A stretch of 64,000 bases of DNA, taken from NCBI GenBank assembly GCA_030035585.1, contig CM057469.1, forward strand, positions 22,686,501 through 22,750,500. Reading direction: 5' to 3'. The stretch is from Dugong dugon (taxonomy: Eukaryota; Chordata; Mammalia; Sirenia; Dugongidae). The stretch's first letter is position 1; each line of letters begins with the position of its first letter. A program made the position numbers and the translations under genes. Below, in pieces: positions 1-10,924 of the stretch. The notes beneath the pieces are model-generated. The model worked only from the letters and a program-made list of their open reading frames with translations. It searched no databases and had not been told where the DNA came from.

Positions 1-393
1 CATAGTGATCCTATATACAACAGAACGAAATACTGCCCAGTCCTGCACCATCCTCACAATCTTTACTATGCTTGAGCTGATTGTTGTAGCCACTGTGTCA
101 ATCCATCTTGTTGAGGATCTTCCTTTTTTTTGCCAACTCTCTAATTTACCAAGCATGATGTCCTTCTCCAGGGACTGGTCCTTCCTGACAACATGTCCAA
201 AGTACTTGAGATGAAGTCTCGCCATCCTCACTTCTAAGGAGCATTCTGGCTGTACTTCTTCCAAGACAGATGTGTTCATTCTTCTGGCAGGCCATGGTAT
301 ATTTAATATTCTTTGCCAGCACTATAATTCAAAGGTGTCAATTCTTCTTCATCTTCCTTATTCATTGTCCAGCTTTTGCATGCAACTATTATT
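1..393 (-). mobile_element. RTE-clade LINE fragment (RTE1-like), 3' part
   Basis: Read on the minus strand this is the 3' end of the RTE-type LINE that recurs at 13486, 20990, 32146 and 63262. The plus strand carries the same ordered landmarks as those copies: ACAACAGAACGAAA, then CCATCCTCACAATC, then AAGCATGATGTCCTTCTCCA, then ACATGTCCAAAGTAC. The copy starts before the window and is cut at about 393, where L1-A sequence begins at once. It probably inserted into L1-A and was 5'-truncated. Coding potential is lost. Confidence 0.85.
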
Positions 394-808
394 GTAGGAC
401 TGTCTTTCTCTTTTCAATTCTGTTGTAGTTTGTTTTATGTACTTTTAAGCTCTGTCACTGAGTGCATAAATATTTATTATTGTTATATCTTCTTGGTGGA
501 TTGACCCCTTAGTCATTATATAATGCCCTTCTTTGTCTCTTATAATGGATTTTGACTTAAAGTCAATTTTATCCAAAATTATTGTTGCTACTTCTGCTTT
601 CTTTTGGATATTGTTTTCTTGATATTTTTGTTTATCCTTTGATTTTTAATTTGTTTATGTCTTTGTGTCTAAAGTATGTCTCGTACAGACAACATATTGA
701 TGGGTCATTTTTTTTTTAATCCATTCTGCCATGCTGTCTCTGGACTGGTGCATTTTGTCCATTTACATTCAGTGTTGTTAATGATAGGTATGGATCCATT
801 GCTGTCAT
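394..808 (-). pseudogene. L1-A ORF2 remnant (start of endonuclease domain)
   Basis: The frame begins at a minus-strand ATG at 806-808. It is followed within about ten codons by the L1 ORF2 start motif TLNVNG, readable from the plus-strand text CCATTTACATTCAGTG. About 140 codons of the apurinic-like endonuclease domain remain, with stops, before the piece is cut by the RTE at 393. In intact L1 this domain nicks target DNA at TT/AAAA. No functional product is possible. Confidence 0.75.
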
Positions 809-1324
809 TTTGTTATGCTTTTTTTTTTTTTAGTGATTTCTTTGTTCCTCTTAATTGTCTGTGTCAGGTTCTTTTTGTATGTGGATTTTCTTTTCCTATA
901 AGTCATTTTTTTTCTTCTTCTTTATTTTGGTGAGTAGATTTATTACTTTACTTTGTAGTTACTCTGAAGTTCACCTTAATTCTTTTAAAATTAAAATGGT
1001 CTGTTATATCTTGACTTCCTCCCCATATGGAAGCTCTATAACTGCATCTTTCATTCCCCCTTTTTGTTTTGAAATTGTCATCATTTACAGCTTAACTCCT
1101 CTGGTTCCCTGTAGACAATTTTTTAGCTTTATTTTACTTTTGAGAAGTCTTTATTGGGTTGGTATCTGCATGATGTTGTAATATGACTTTATCTCAGATT
1201 GCTGTCTGATGTCATTGGTTCTCTAACCAAAGGACTCCATTTAGTATATCTTGTAAGACTAGTCTGTTCTTTACAAATTATCTTAGTTTCTGCTTATCTG
1301 GGAATGTCTTAGTATCGCCATCAT

Positions 1325-2500
1325 TTTTTTTTTTTTAATTTTTTTAATCGTACTTCAGGTGAAGGCTTACAGAGCAAATAGTTTCTCATGAAACAGTAGT
1401 ACACATATTGTTTTATGACATTGGTTAACAACGCCACAACATGTCAACCCTATAACTTCTCAACCTTTTTTTTTGGTGAAAATACACATAGCCAAACATA
1501 CACCATTTCAAAAATTTCTACATGCACAGTTCAGTGACACTGACTATGCTCTTCCAATTGTGCTGCTATTCTCACTTAAGATGAAGGCTTACAGAACAAA
1601 ATAGTTTCTCATTTAACAGTTACTACACATGTTGCCCTATGACAATGGTTAACAATCTCACAACACATCAACAATACCCTTACTCAACCTTGGGTTCCCT
1701 ATGACCAGCTTCCTTGTCCCCTTCTGCCTTCTGGCCCTTGTCACTGGACTACTGTACCTCATTAGTCCCATCCGGTTTTACGGGGCTGTCCACTCCCTGG
1801 CTGAACGGTGAACCGCAGAGATAACTTCACCACTGAGCTAAAAGGGTGTCTGGGGGCCATACTCTTGGGTTTCTCCAGTCTCTATTAGGCCAGTAAATCT
1901 GGTCTTTTTTTTTGTGAGTTAGAATTATGTTCTACATCCTTCTCCAGCTCTGTCCAGAACCCTCTGTTGTGATCCTGGTCAGAGCAGTTAGTGGTGGTAG
2001 CTGGGCACCATGTAGCTGTACTGGACTCAGTCCGGTGGAGGCCTTGGTAGCTGTGGACCATTAGTCCTTCAGACTAACCTTTTCCTTGTATCCTATTCTC
2101 TTCATTCTCCCTTGCTCCCGAAGGGATGAGACCAGTGGAGTATCTTAGATGGCCGTTCACAGGCTTTTAAGACCCCAGACGCTACTCACCAAGGTAGAAT
2201 GTAGAACATTGTCTTTATAAACTGTGTTATGCCAGTTGAGCTATATGTTCCCCGAGACCATGGTCCCCACAGCCCTCCACCCAGCAATTCAGTCCCTCAG
2301 GGAGTTTGGATGTGTCTATGGGGCTTCCATGACCCTTCCTTGTACAAGTTGTGCTAGTTTCCCCTGTATTGTGTACTGTCTCACCCTTCACCCAAGGTAC
2401 CACTTATCTATTGCCTATTTAGCATTCCCCCCCCACCCCTCCCATCGCTGGTAACCAACGAAGATTATCACATTTTGTGTGTGAACTTTTTCATGGGTTT
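1325..2500 (-). other. L1-B 3' UTR with duplicated 3' terminus
   Basis: The region between the ORF2 stop and the poly(A). It contains two related terminal units, plus-strand 1354-1465 and 1580-1690. Both have GAAGGCTTACAGA, a TAGTTTCTCAT block and TGGTTAACAA. They are separated by about 110 bases resembling another L1 3' end (GTGAAAATACACATAG) and by an internal T run at 1467-1477. L1-F (36435-36787) has the same order, while L1-D has only one unit. The internal A/T run looks like a fossil poly(A) tail. Confidence 0.8.
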
Positions 2501-5500
2501 TTACAGTAGAGGTCTCATACAATATTTGCCCTTTTGTGATTGACTTATTTCACTCAGCATAATGTCCTCCAGTTTCATCCATGTTATGAGATGCTTCACA
2601 GATTCATCGTTGTTCTTTCTTGTTGCATAGTAATCCACTGTGTGTATGTACCATAGTTTGTTTATCCATTCATCTGTTGATGGGCATCTAGGTTGTTTCC
2701 ATCGTTTTGCTATTGTGAACAATGCTGCCATGAACATATGTGTGCATATGTCTATTCGAGTGACGACTCTAATTTCTCTAGGATATATTCCTAAGAGTGG
2801 GATTGCTGGATCGAATGGTATGTCTATTTCTAGCTTTCTGAGGAAGCACCATATCATTTTCCAAAATGGTTGTATCATTTTGCATTCCCACCAGCAGTGC
2901 ATAAGAGTTCCAATCTCCCCGCAGCCCCTCCAACCTTTGTTATTTCCAGTGTTTTTGATTCGTGCCAGTAATGCCGGGGTGAGATGGATGGTATCTCATT
3001 GTGGTTTTAATTTGCATTTCTCTAATGGCTAGTGATCGTGAGCATTTCCTCATGTATCTGTTGGCCGCTTGAATGTCTTCTTTGGTGAAGTGTCTGCTCA
3101 TTTCCTTTGCCCATTTTTTAATAGGATTATTTGTCTTTTTGTTGTAGAGGTGTTGGATTTTCTTGTAGATTATGGAGATTAGACCTATGTCTGACTTGTA
3201 CTGTCCAAAAATTTTTTCCCAGTCTGTAGGTTCTCTTTTTACTCTTTTGGCGAAGTCTTTTGAAGAGCATAGGTGTTTGATTTTTAGAAGATCCCAGTTA
3301 TCTAGCTTATCTATTGGGGTTTGTGAGTTAATGGATATGGTTTGTATCCTGTTAATGCCGTGTATTAAGGCCTGCAGTGTTGGTCCTATTTTCTCTTCTA
3401 TGAACTTTATAGTTTTAGGCTTTATATTCAGGTCTTTGATCCATTTTGAAGTAGTTTTTCTATACGGCATGAGGTATGGTCCTGTTTCATTTTTCTGCAG
3501 ATGGATATCCAGTTTTGCCAGCACCATTTGTTAAAAAGACTGTCTTTTCCCCATTTGATGGACTGTGGGCCCTTGTCGAAGATCAGGTGACCGTAGGTGG
3601 ATGGATTTACATCTGGTTTCTCAATTCTGTTCCACTGGTCAATGTATCTGTCGTTGTACCAGTACCAGGCTGTTTTGAGTACTGTAGCTGTATAGTAGGT
3701 TCTGAAGTCAGGTAGTGTGAGTCCTCCAACTTTATTCTTCTTCTTCAGTAGTACTTTACTTATTCGGGGCTTCTTCCCTTTCCATATAAAGTTAATGATT
3801 AGTCTTTCCATCTCTTTGAAGAATGTTTTTGGTATTTGGATCGGGATTGTCTTGTATTTGTAAATTACTTTGGGTAGAATTGTCATTTTCACAGTGTTGA
3901 GTCTGCCTATCCATGAGCATGGTATGTTTTTCCATTTATGTAGATCTCTTTGGGTTTCTTGCAGTAGTGTTTTGTAGTTTTCTTTGTATAGGTCTTTTAC
4001 ATCCCTAGTCAGATTTATTCCAAGTATTTTATCTTTTTAGGGGCTATTATAAATGGTATTGTTTTCCTGATCTCCTTTTCATCGTTCTCCTTATTGGTGT
4101 ATAGGAATCCAACCGATTTTTGAATGTTTATCTTGTATCCTGCTACTCTGCTGAATCTTTCTATTAGTTCCAGTAGATTTCTCGTGGAGTCTTTAGGGTT
4201 TTCTATGTATAGTATCATATCATCTGCAAACAGGGACAGTTTAACTTCTTCATTACCATTTTGGATGCCCTTTCTTTTTCTTGCCTTATTTCTCTAGCTA
4301 GAACTTCCAGCACAATGTTAAATAGGAGTGGTGATAAAGTTCATACTTGTCTTGTTCCCATTTTTAAGGAGAATGTTTTCAGCCTCTCTCCATTAAGAAT
4401 GATGTTGGCCATTTGTTTTGCATAGATGCCCTTTATTATGTTGAGAAATTTCCCTTCTATACCTATTTTAATGAGAGTTTTTATCAGGAATGGGTGTTGG
4501 ACTTTGTCAAATGCCTTTTCTGCATCGAGATGATCATGTGATTCTTTTCTTTCCTTTTATTTATGTGGTGGATTACGTTGATTGATTTTCTAATGTTGAA
4601 CCATCCTTGCATACCTGGTATGAATCCTACTTGGTCGTGGTGTATTATTTTTTTTATAGGATGCTGAATTCTATTGGCTAGAATTTTGTTCAGAATTTTT
4701 GCATTTATATTCATGAGAGATAATGTTCTGTAATTTTCTTTTTTTGTGACGTCTTTGCCTGGTTTTGGTATCAGGGTTATGCTGGCTTCATAGAATGCAT
4801 TTGGAAATGTTGCTTCCTCTTCTATGCTCTGAAATAGCTTGAGTAGTACTGGTACAAGCTCTTCTGTAAATGTTTTGTAGAATTCTCCAGTGAAGCCATC
4901 TGGGCCAGGGCTTTTTTTGGTTGGGAGTTTTTTTTATTACCTTTTCAATCTCTTCTCTTGTTATGGGTCTGTTCAGATTTTGAACATCACTTTGTTGTAG
5001 TTTGGGTAGGCTGTGTGTTTCTAGAAATTTTCCATTTCCTCTAGGTTTTCAAATTTGTTGGAGTATAGTTTTTCATAATATTATGTTATAATCCTTTTTA
5101 TTTCAGTTGAGTCTGTTGTAATGTCCCCCATTTCATTTCTTATTTGGGTTATATGTGTCCTCTCCTGTTTTTCTTTTGTCAGTCTGGCCAGTGGTTTTTC
5201 GATTTTGTTGATTATTTCAAAGAACCAACTTTTGGTTCTGTTGATTCTTTCTATTGTTTTTCTGTTCTGTAATTCATTTATTTCTGCTCTGATCTTTACT
5301 ATTTCATTTCTTCCTGTGGTTGTGGGCTTTTTTTGCTGTTCTCTTTCTATCTGTGGTTAATGTTTTGATTTTGTCCCTTTCTTCTTTTTTGATATGTGCA
5401 TCTATTGCTATAAATTGTCCTCTGAGGACTGCCTTTGCTGTGTCCCAAAGGTTTTGGTATGATGTGTTTTCCTTCTCATTTGATTTTAGGAATTTTTTTA

Positions 5501-6310
5501 TTCCTTCTCTGATTTCTTCTATTATCCAGTGATGTGTAAGCAGGGTATTATTCAGTTTCCATGCAATTGTTTTTTTTTTCCCTTGCTCTTTCTATTGTTA
5601 ATTTCTACCTTGATGTCATTGTGGTCAGAGAAGATACTTTGAATTATCTCAGCGTTTTGGATCTGGTTGAGGATTGCTCTGTGGCCTAAGATGTGGTCTA
5701 TTCTGGAGAATGTTCCATGTGCATTGGAAAGGAATGTGTACTTTGCAGCGGTTGGATGGAGTGTTCTATATATGTCAATGAGTTCAAGTTGGCTGATTGT
5801 GCCCTTTAGGTCTTCTGTATCTTTGCTGAGTTTCTTCTTAGTTGTTCTGTCCTTTACTGAGAGTGATGTGTTGAAGTCTCCTACTATTATTGTGGAACTG
5901 TCAATTTCTCTTTTCAGTGTTGTTAGAGTTTGTTTTATGTGTTTTGGAGCCCTGTCATTGGGTGCATAGATGTTTATTATGGTTATGTCTTCATGATGGA
6001 TCGTCCCCTTAATCATTGTGTAGTGTCCTTCTTTGTCTTTTAGGGTGGATTTTGTTTTAAAGTGTATTTTATCTGAGATTAGATTTGCCACTCCTGCTCT
6101 TTTTGGTAGTTGTTAGCTTGATATATTTTTTTCTAACCTTTGACTTTTAATAAATTCACATCTTTGTTTCTAAGGTGTGTCTCTTGTAGACAGCATGTTG
6201 ATGGATCCTGTTTTCTTATTCATTCTGTCACTCTCCGTCTCTTTATGGGTGCATTAAGTCCATTTACATTCAGTGTAATTATTGATAGATGCGAGTTTGT
6301 TGTTGTCATT
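2501..6310 (-). pseudogene. L1-B ORF2 (endonuclease / reverse transcriptase), broken
   Basis: ORF2 of L1: endonuclease, reverse transcriptase and C-terminal cysteine domain, normally about 1,275 residues; here about 1,269 codons from ATG (6308-6310) to TAA (2501-2503). Visible landmarks are TLNVNGLNAP just after the start, endonuclease motifs GDFNT, SRIDHILG and SDHND in the piece 5552-6091, the FADD catalytic motif near 4215-4230, YYIATV-like and [15 protein letters not shown] text at 3428-3892, and the terminal block AALFTIAKRWKQPRCPS at 2501-2902. The frame is split into at least six segments by frameshifts and stops, so no functional enzyme can be made. The degree of decay is moderate, younger than L1-A or L1-E. 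Confidence 0.9.
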
Positions 6311-6786
6311 TTGCAGTGCTTTTTTTGTGGTGCTGAAGTTTTCTTTGTTCTTCTTACTCTCTTGTGCTGAGTTAGTTTTGTTTGTGGATTTTTTTTTCAT
6401 TTGTTTTCTTTTGTAGGTTTTGTTTTTGCTGAGACTTTTTGTTTTTCCTCTTTTTTTTTTATTAGTATGTTTGTTAACTTTCTTTGTGGTTACCATGAAT
6501 TTTACCCTTATCTTGCTAAGTTTGAAGCAGTCTACCATTACTTGGTATCACCTTGCCTTCCTCTCCATTAGACAGTTCTATACCTATGCTGTTTATGTCC
6601 TCTTTTATTGTTTTGATGTTGTTGCCATTTACTGATTAACTGCTCTGATTCCCTGTTTTATTTCTTTTGGTTTTGGATAGTCCTTGAGAGTTCATTTCCT
6701 AGGCTGGTATCTGGCTGGTACGCTCCTGCGTCCCAGATTCTGCCTGTGAGCTGAAGTTGTTTGTACTCAGATCGAAGAACTCCCTT

Positions 6787-7784
6787 TAATAATTGTTTTG
6801 TAAGTTTGGTTTGACTTTTACATATTCCCTTAATTTCTGTTTATCTGGAAATGACCTAATTTCACCATCAAATTTCAATGAGAGTTTTTCAGGACATGTT
6901 ATTCTTGGCTGGGAATTTTTTTCTTTCAAGATTTCATATATGTCATCCCACTGCCTTCTTGTCTACATGGTTTCTGCCTGAATAACCTGAGCTTAGTCTT
7001 ATTGTTTCTCCTCTGTATGTGAGTTCTTGTTTTTCACAAGCTGATCTCAGGATTCTTTGTTTGTCTTTGGTTTTGGCGAGTGTGATTATGATATGCCTTG
7101 ATGATTTTCTTTTGGGGTCTCTCCTATATGGGGTTCGTTGAGCTTCTTGGATGGCCAGCTTTTCATCTTTCATGATATTGGGGAAGTTTTCTGTCACCAG
7201 TTCTTCAATGATCCTTTCTGTGTTTTCTGTTTTCTCCCCCTTTTCTGGAATTTGAATCACTTGAAAATTTTTGCTTTTGATTGTATCCCACATAACTCTC
7301 AGGGTCTCTTCATTTTTTTTGTTCTTTTTTCTGAGTTTTCCTGAAACAGAGTTGTATCCAAGTGTGTGTCTTCAATTCCACTGATCCTGTCTTCCACCGT
7401 TTCAGATCTGCTTCTCATCCCTTTTGTGACAGCGTCCATTTCTGAAATCTTGTTGTTTATCTTCCGGATTTCTGATTGTTGTCTTTATATAATTTCTAGT
7501 TGTGAATTTATTTTGGCATTTTGTTCCTGCATTATTTTCCTGAATTCTTCCAATTTTTTATCTGTATTTTTCATGAATTTGTCTGTTTTTTCCTCATGTT
7601 TGTCAGCTTTTTGCCTGAGCTCTTGGAGAATTCTGAGTATTAGAGATTTGAATTCCCTATCAGGTAGTTCTAGTGCAGTTTCTTCCACTGGAAAGTCATC
7701 TGGTGTTTTATTTTGGACACCTACTGGAACCATCTTGTCCTGTTTTTGTAAATGTTTTGATATTTTCTGCTGTCTTCGGGGCAT
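6787..7784 (-). pseudogene. L1-B ORF1 (RNA-binding chaperone), broken
   Basis: ORF1p is the trimeric RNA-binding partner of ORF2p. The start is the Met at 7784 (MPRRQQKISK). The next about 100 residues are Lys/Glu-rich with heptad spacing (7485-7784), consistent with the coiled coil. The RRM-like core lies at 6943-7293, with TPYRRDPKRKSSRHIIITLA followed by the conserved arginine-rich helix region. The C-terminal domain (KLSLKFDGEIRSFPDKQKLR) runs to a stop near 6787. Frame changes occur between 7293 and 7485 and near 6943. Roughly 330 codons in total, as usual for the family. Confidence 0.85.
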
Positions 7785-8241
7785 TCAGTAGTTATTTTTC
7801 TCATTTATTAATTGGAGATTTGTTTGTTAAAAAAAAAATTGACTATATCTGAGCAGGCGAACTGTGTGTTCTTTGTTGTTTACTCATCTGTGGGCACAAT
7901 AGTTTTCACCTCCTTTTCCAATTGGCAGGGTCAGTCACTCAGATATGGTATGGCAGGGCAGGTCTAGCTGAAGAGGAGTTACTGGGACGGGTTGTTTGTG
8001 GCATTGACTATAGCCACGGGCTTGGGTCGGTAATCAGTGCAGGGCAGGTTACAGTAGGCCGTGCCTGTGCTGCTTGGTGGTGTGATGTTAGGTGCCCGGT
8101 GCAGGTAGGCAGGATGTGGCTGGGAGATTGTTATGTATGGAACTAAGATGGATATGGGAGAGAGGAGAGAGGAAGAGGAGCCAAAAACGTACAAACAAAC
8201 AAAAAAGAATGCTAGGGGAGCTTTCCATTGGAGTTGAGAGA

Positions 8242-9015
8242 TTAGAGACTATTAAATGCAGAAAAACAGAAAGGGGAGGAGGAAGAAAAGAAAAGAATGG
8301 ATAAATAAAAATCAGAAAGGTTAAGGAACTGCAAAGTTCCCAGGGATCCCACCGGTGTAGCTATGAGGTCTGGGGAAGTCGGTCTTAGCTGTTGCAGTAC
8401 AGCCTGGCTAGAAGTCATAGAGGTATAGAATGCCAGGTATTCAGGGAACAGTAAGAGTAGGAAAATATAGAGAGATGAAAAACTAAGTAATGAAGAAAGA
8501 GAAAAAGGGAAAAGAGGGAAAAGACAACAAAACAAATTAAAAAAAAAAAAAGAACAAGAGAAGCCCCCAAAAACACAGGAAAAAAAAAAAAAAACAACAA
8601 GAAAGAAAGAAATGCCCTCAGGGATCCCTCTGCTCATCTGTGCAAGCCGAGGGGGTAGTCTCCTTGCCACACAGCACCACCTGGCCAGAAAGGTCTCCCA
8701 ACTCAAGAAAAGGAAAAGAAAACAAACAAAGAATTCAAAAGAAACAAATGAACAAAAGCCCTGGGATCCCACCAGTGCAGCAGCCCAGAGCGGGAAGCAG
8801 CTGCACACTTGAACGGAGCTCCACAGCCCGTCAGGAAGAAGCAAAGATGGTGCACAGAGCCAGGTATTTGTGCGAAAGGAGGGGGAGGTGGTGAGAGGTA
8901 AGGAAGAAATCAAAAGAAGCAGGAAAAAAAGCAACACCAGCAGCCAACAAATGGCACTCAGAGATCCAGCTAGTACGGGCTGGTCGAATCCAAGCAGCCA
9001 GTGTTTCTTGGACAA
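8242..9015 (-). other. Long open frame in L1-B 5' UTR (257 codons), coding status doubtful
   Basis: An uninterrupted minus-strand frame of 257 codons from Met 9015, in the sense direction of L1-B and upstream of ORF1. The start MSKKHWLLGF recurs in the second monomer as MSEKHQLLGF (9087-9296), so the repeat unit itself carries an initiation codon. The predicted protein is dominated by Phe, Leu and Ser with several membrane-like stretches (for example LLVLLFFLLLLISSLPL), which is expected when a purine-rich strand is read in reverse. No known domain is recognised. I treat it as probably fortuitous; a 5' UTR ORF is possible but unproven. Confidence 0.25.
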
Positions 9016-9378
9016 GAGACTGTGTCTGTGGGAAGCAGAGGGAGCTGAGTGTCAGTGGAGAAGTTTAGGGAGTGGGAATGCGTATGTCATAAATTACCTG
9101 AGCTCTGCAGCCCCTTAGAAGAAGCAAAGATGGCACACTGAGCCAGGTATTTGAGCGAAAGGACGGGGAGGTCGTTAGAGGTAAGGAAGAAATCAAAAGA
9201 AGCAGAAAAAAGCAAAACCAGGAGCCAACAAATGTCACTTAGAGAGCTGGCCTGTTCGGGTGTGTGGAATCCAAGCAGCTGGTGTTTCTCAGACAAGAGA
9301 CTGTGGCTGTAGAAAGCAGAGGAGGCCGAGTGGTGAAGAAGGGTGGGGGGTGGGAAAGCGTATATTGCAAATTACCGG
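8343..9378 (-). repeat. Tandem ~280-bp monomers in L1-B 5' UTR
   Basis: Two clear units, 8817-9100 (284 bp) and 9101-9378 (278 bp). Each starts with AGCTC(C/T)RCAGCC and contains AGAAGCAAAGATGG, GCCAGGTATTTG, GGAAGAAATCAAAAGAAGC, AATCCAAGCAGC and GACAAGAGACTGTG. A degenerate older unit precedes them: GGGATCCC at 8343 and 8621 are 278 bases apart, and CCAGGTATT recurs near 8435. A further GGGATCCC lies at 8763. This resembles the monomer-type promoters of mouse L1, though the sequence is unrelated as far as I can see. Confidence 0.8.
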
Positions 9379-9736
9379 TTGTTTTTTCTACCTCTGGAAG
9401 CTCCGTGAAGCTGCTTTCTCGTACCCCCTGTTTGCTGGTCTCCGATAGGAGTCTAAGGTGGAGGATCCACACTGAGTTAGCTGGTAGGGGACCTCTGCAT
9501 GAATCTCTCCTTGCTCTCTGTTCTCTGTCAGTTTTCTCACTTCATTTGGTGCTTGGCTGAGTTCTTTATCTCTTCATTTGATGTTTTAGGGTTTCAGGAT
9601 TGTTGTTTTGTCTGTTTGGCTTATTTTTTCAGCTCTTTGTTGTGGAGGGACGGCGTGGTGGTTCTGCCCAGAGCACCATTTTTCTGGAAGCTTCCCAGTA
9701 GCACCGTCATTTTTGAAAGACGATTTGGCTGGATAT

Positions 9737-9776
9737 GAGTCAGAGTTGACTTGACGGCAGCAATTTTTTTTGTTTT
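9737..9776 (+). mobile_element. Stub of AfroSINE/RTE 3' tail in L1-A
   Basis: About 40 bases reading GAGTCAGAGTTGACTTGACG followed by GCAG and a T-rich tail. This is the conserved 3' end of AfroSINE and RTE in sense orientation. It interrupts ORF1 text of L1-A: GGCTGGATAT on the left and TATATGATTCTTGG on the right rejoin to the usual L1 sequence. It is a very strongly 5'-truncated insertion. Confidence 0.65.
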
Positions 9777-10493
9777 ATATGATTCTTGGTTGGGTGTTCT
9801 TTTCCTTGAGGTTTTTATATATGTCATCCCATTGCCTTCTTGCCTGCATGGTTTATGATGAGAAGTCAGCACTTAGTTTTATTGGTGACCCTTTGCAAGT
9901 TATATTTCATTTTTCACGAGGTGTTTTCAGAATTCTTTCTTTTTTCTTTCATTTTGGAATGTTTGATTTTCTTGTATTTTGGTGATTTTTTTTTTTTTGG
10001 GTGATCTATCCTGTGTCAGGTTCTTTGAGCTTCCTGAATGGCAACCTTCTTGTCCTTCATGATATTTTCTAAGTTTTTAGCAAATTATCTTCAAAATTCT
10101 TCCTGTATTTTTCCTTTTTCCTTCTCGTCTGGAATTCCTATTATGCAGAAATTATTCCCCTTGACTATGTCCCACATAACTATTAGGTTGTCTTCATTCT
10201 TTTTTTCTGATTGTTCCTCAAAGAAATTAGTATCAAGGGATTTGTCCTCTATTTTTATAATCCATTCTTCCGTTGATTCAATTCTACTTCTGTGTCTTTC
10301 CATTGAATTATCTATTTCTCAGATTTTATTGTTAATTTTCTGAATTTCTAGTTGTTGTTTTTATATGTTTTCTAATTGTTTATTTAATCTGTCTTTTTGT
10401 TCTTGTATTGTTTTCCTGAATTCTTTTAGAGTTTTTCTGTTTTCCTTTATATCTTTGAGAACCCTAAATACAAGTGTTTTGAATTCCTTCTCA

Positions 10494-10674
10494 AAGACAA
10501 AAAAACCAAAGCTATTGCTGTCGAATCAATTCCGACTTGTATTTACCCTATAGGACACAGTAGAACTGCCCCATAGGGTTTCCAAGGAGTGGCTGGTGGA
10601 TTCGAACTCCCAACCTTGTGGTTAGCAGCCATAGCTCACCATAGCACTTAACCACTATGCAACCAGGGCTGCAG
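10494..10674 (-). mobile_element. AfroSINE, complete, in L1-A ORF1
   Basis: Antisense copy. On the plus strand it runs from A-rich tail complement, ATTGCTGTCGAATC and AGTAGAACTGCCCCATAGGG to the tRNA-like head with B-box complement GGATTCGAACT and the end ACCAGGGCTGC. It is flanked by an 11-bp target duplication ATTCCTTCTCA (10483-10493 and 10675-10685), which proves insertion into L1-A ORF1. Confidence 0.93.
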
Positions 10675-10924
10675 ATTCCTTCTCATGTAGTTCTATTGTT
10701 GTTTCTTCCTCTAGAAGGTTTTCTTTCCCTTTGTTTTGCTCACTTGTTTGAGCCATCTTATCCTTTTTTTTTCATATAATTTGTCATTGTCTGTTGTCTT
10801 CAAGGCATTAAGATGTTATTTTATTTATTTATGTAGTTATTTATTCATTGTATGTTTGTTTTGTTTTGATATGTCAGGGCAAACAGAGCAGGTGTGCTTT
10901 GCTGATTGCTCGTATTGTTGCACA

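Larger units (their letters stand above)
1325..9696 (-). mobile_element. L1-B: near full-length antisense L1 inserted in L1-A
   Basis: A complete L1 architecture of about 8.4 kb on the minus strand: poly(A) (T run 1324-1336), composite 3' UTR (to 2500), ORF2 (2501-6310), spacer, ORF1 (6787-7784), long 5' UTR with tandem monomers (7785-9690) and 5' terminus. Flanks give a degenerate target duplication, AGTATCGCCATCAT at 1311-1324 against AGTAGCACCGTCAT at 9697-9710 (11 of 14 identical), and L1-A resumes on each side. Both ORFs are broken. Its length exceeds the roughly 6 kb of human L1, mainly through the 5' UTR. Confidence 0.88.
7785..9696 (-). other. L1-B 5' UTR
   Basis: About 1.9 kb between the ORF1 start and the element's 5' terminus. 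It holds a GC-richer block (7920-8160), an A/G-rich plus strand (8160-8760) and a tandem array of about 280-base units. A terminal segment (9380-9696) matches the 5' ends of L1-A (to 12605) and L1-C (to 56230): ATTTGATG, a GGTTTCAGGATTG-like block, then a TCTTTGTTG block before the end. In L1s this region carries the internal promoter. No other gene is seen. Confidence 0.7.
9710..10756 (-). pseudogene. L1-A ORF1 remnant
   Basis: The 5' two thirds of ORF1, reading on the minus strand from Met at 10754-10756 (MAQTSEQNKGKENLLEEE). It continues through a Glu/Lys-rich coiled-coil stretch (10300-10480 and 10091-10303), an RRM-like region and on to the L1-B junction; the C-terminus is at about 1250-1324. 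It is interrupted by the AfroSINE at 10494-10674 and the SINE stub at 9737, and contains internal stops. It matches L1-B and L1-C ORF1 in order of segments. Confidence 0.7.

Noticed and set aside
9341-9354. G-quadruplex in GGGTGGGGGGTGGG
   Set aside because: Only three separable G tracts with a loop of at least one base, so it fails the four-tract rule; the motif at 11247 passes.
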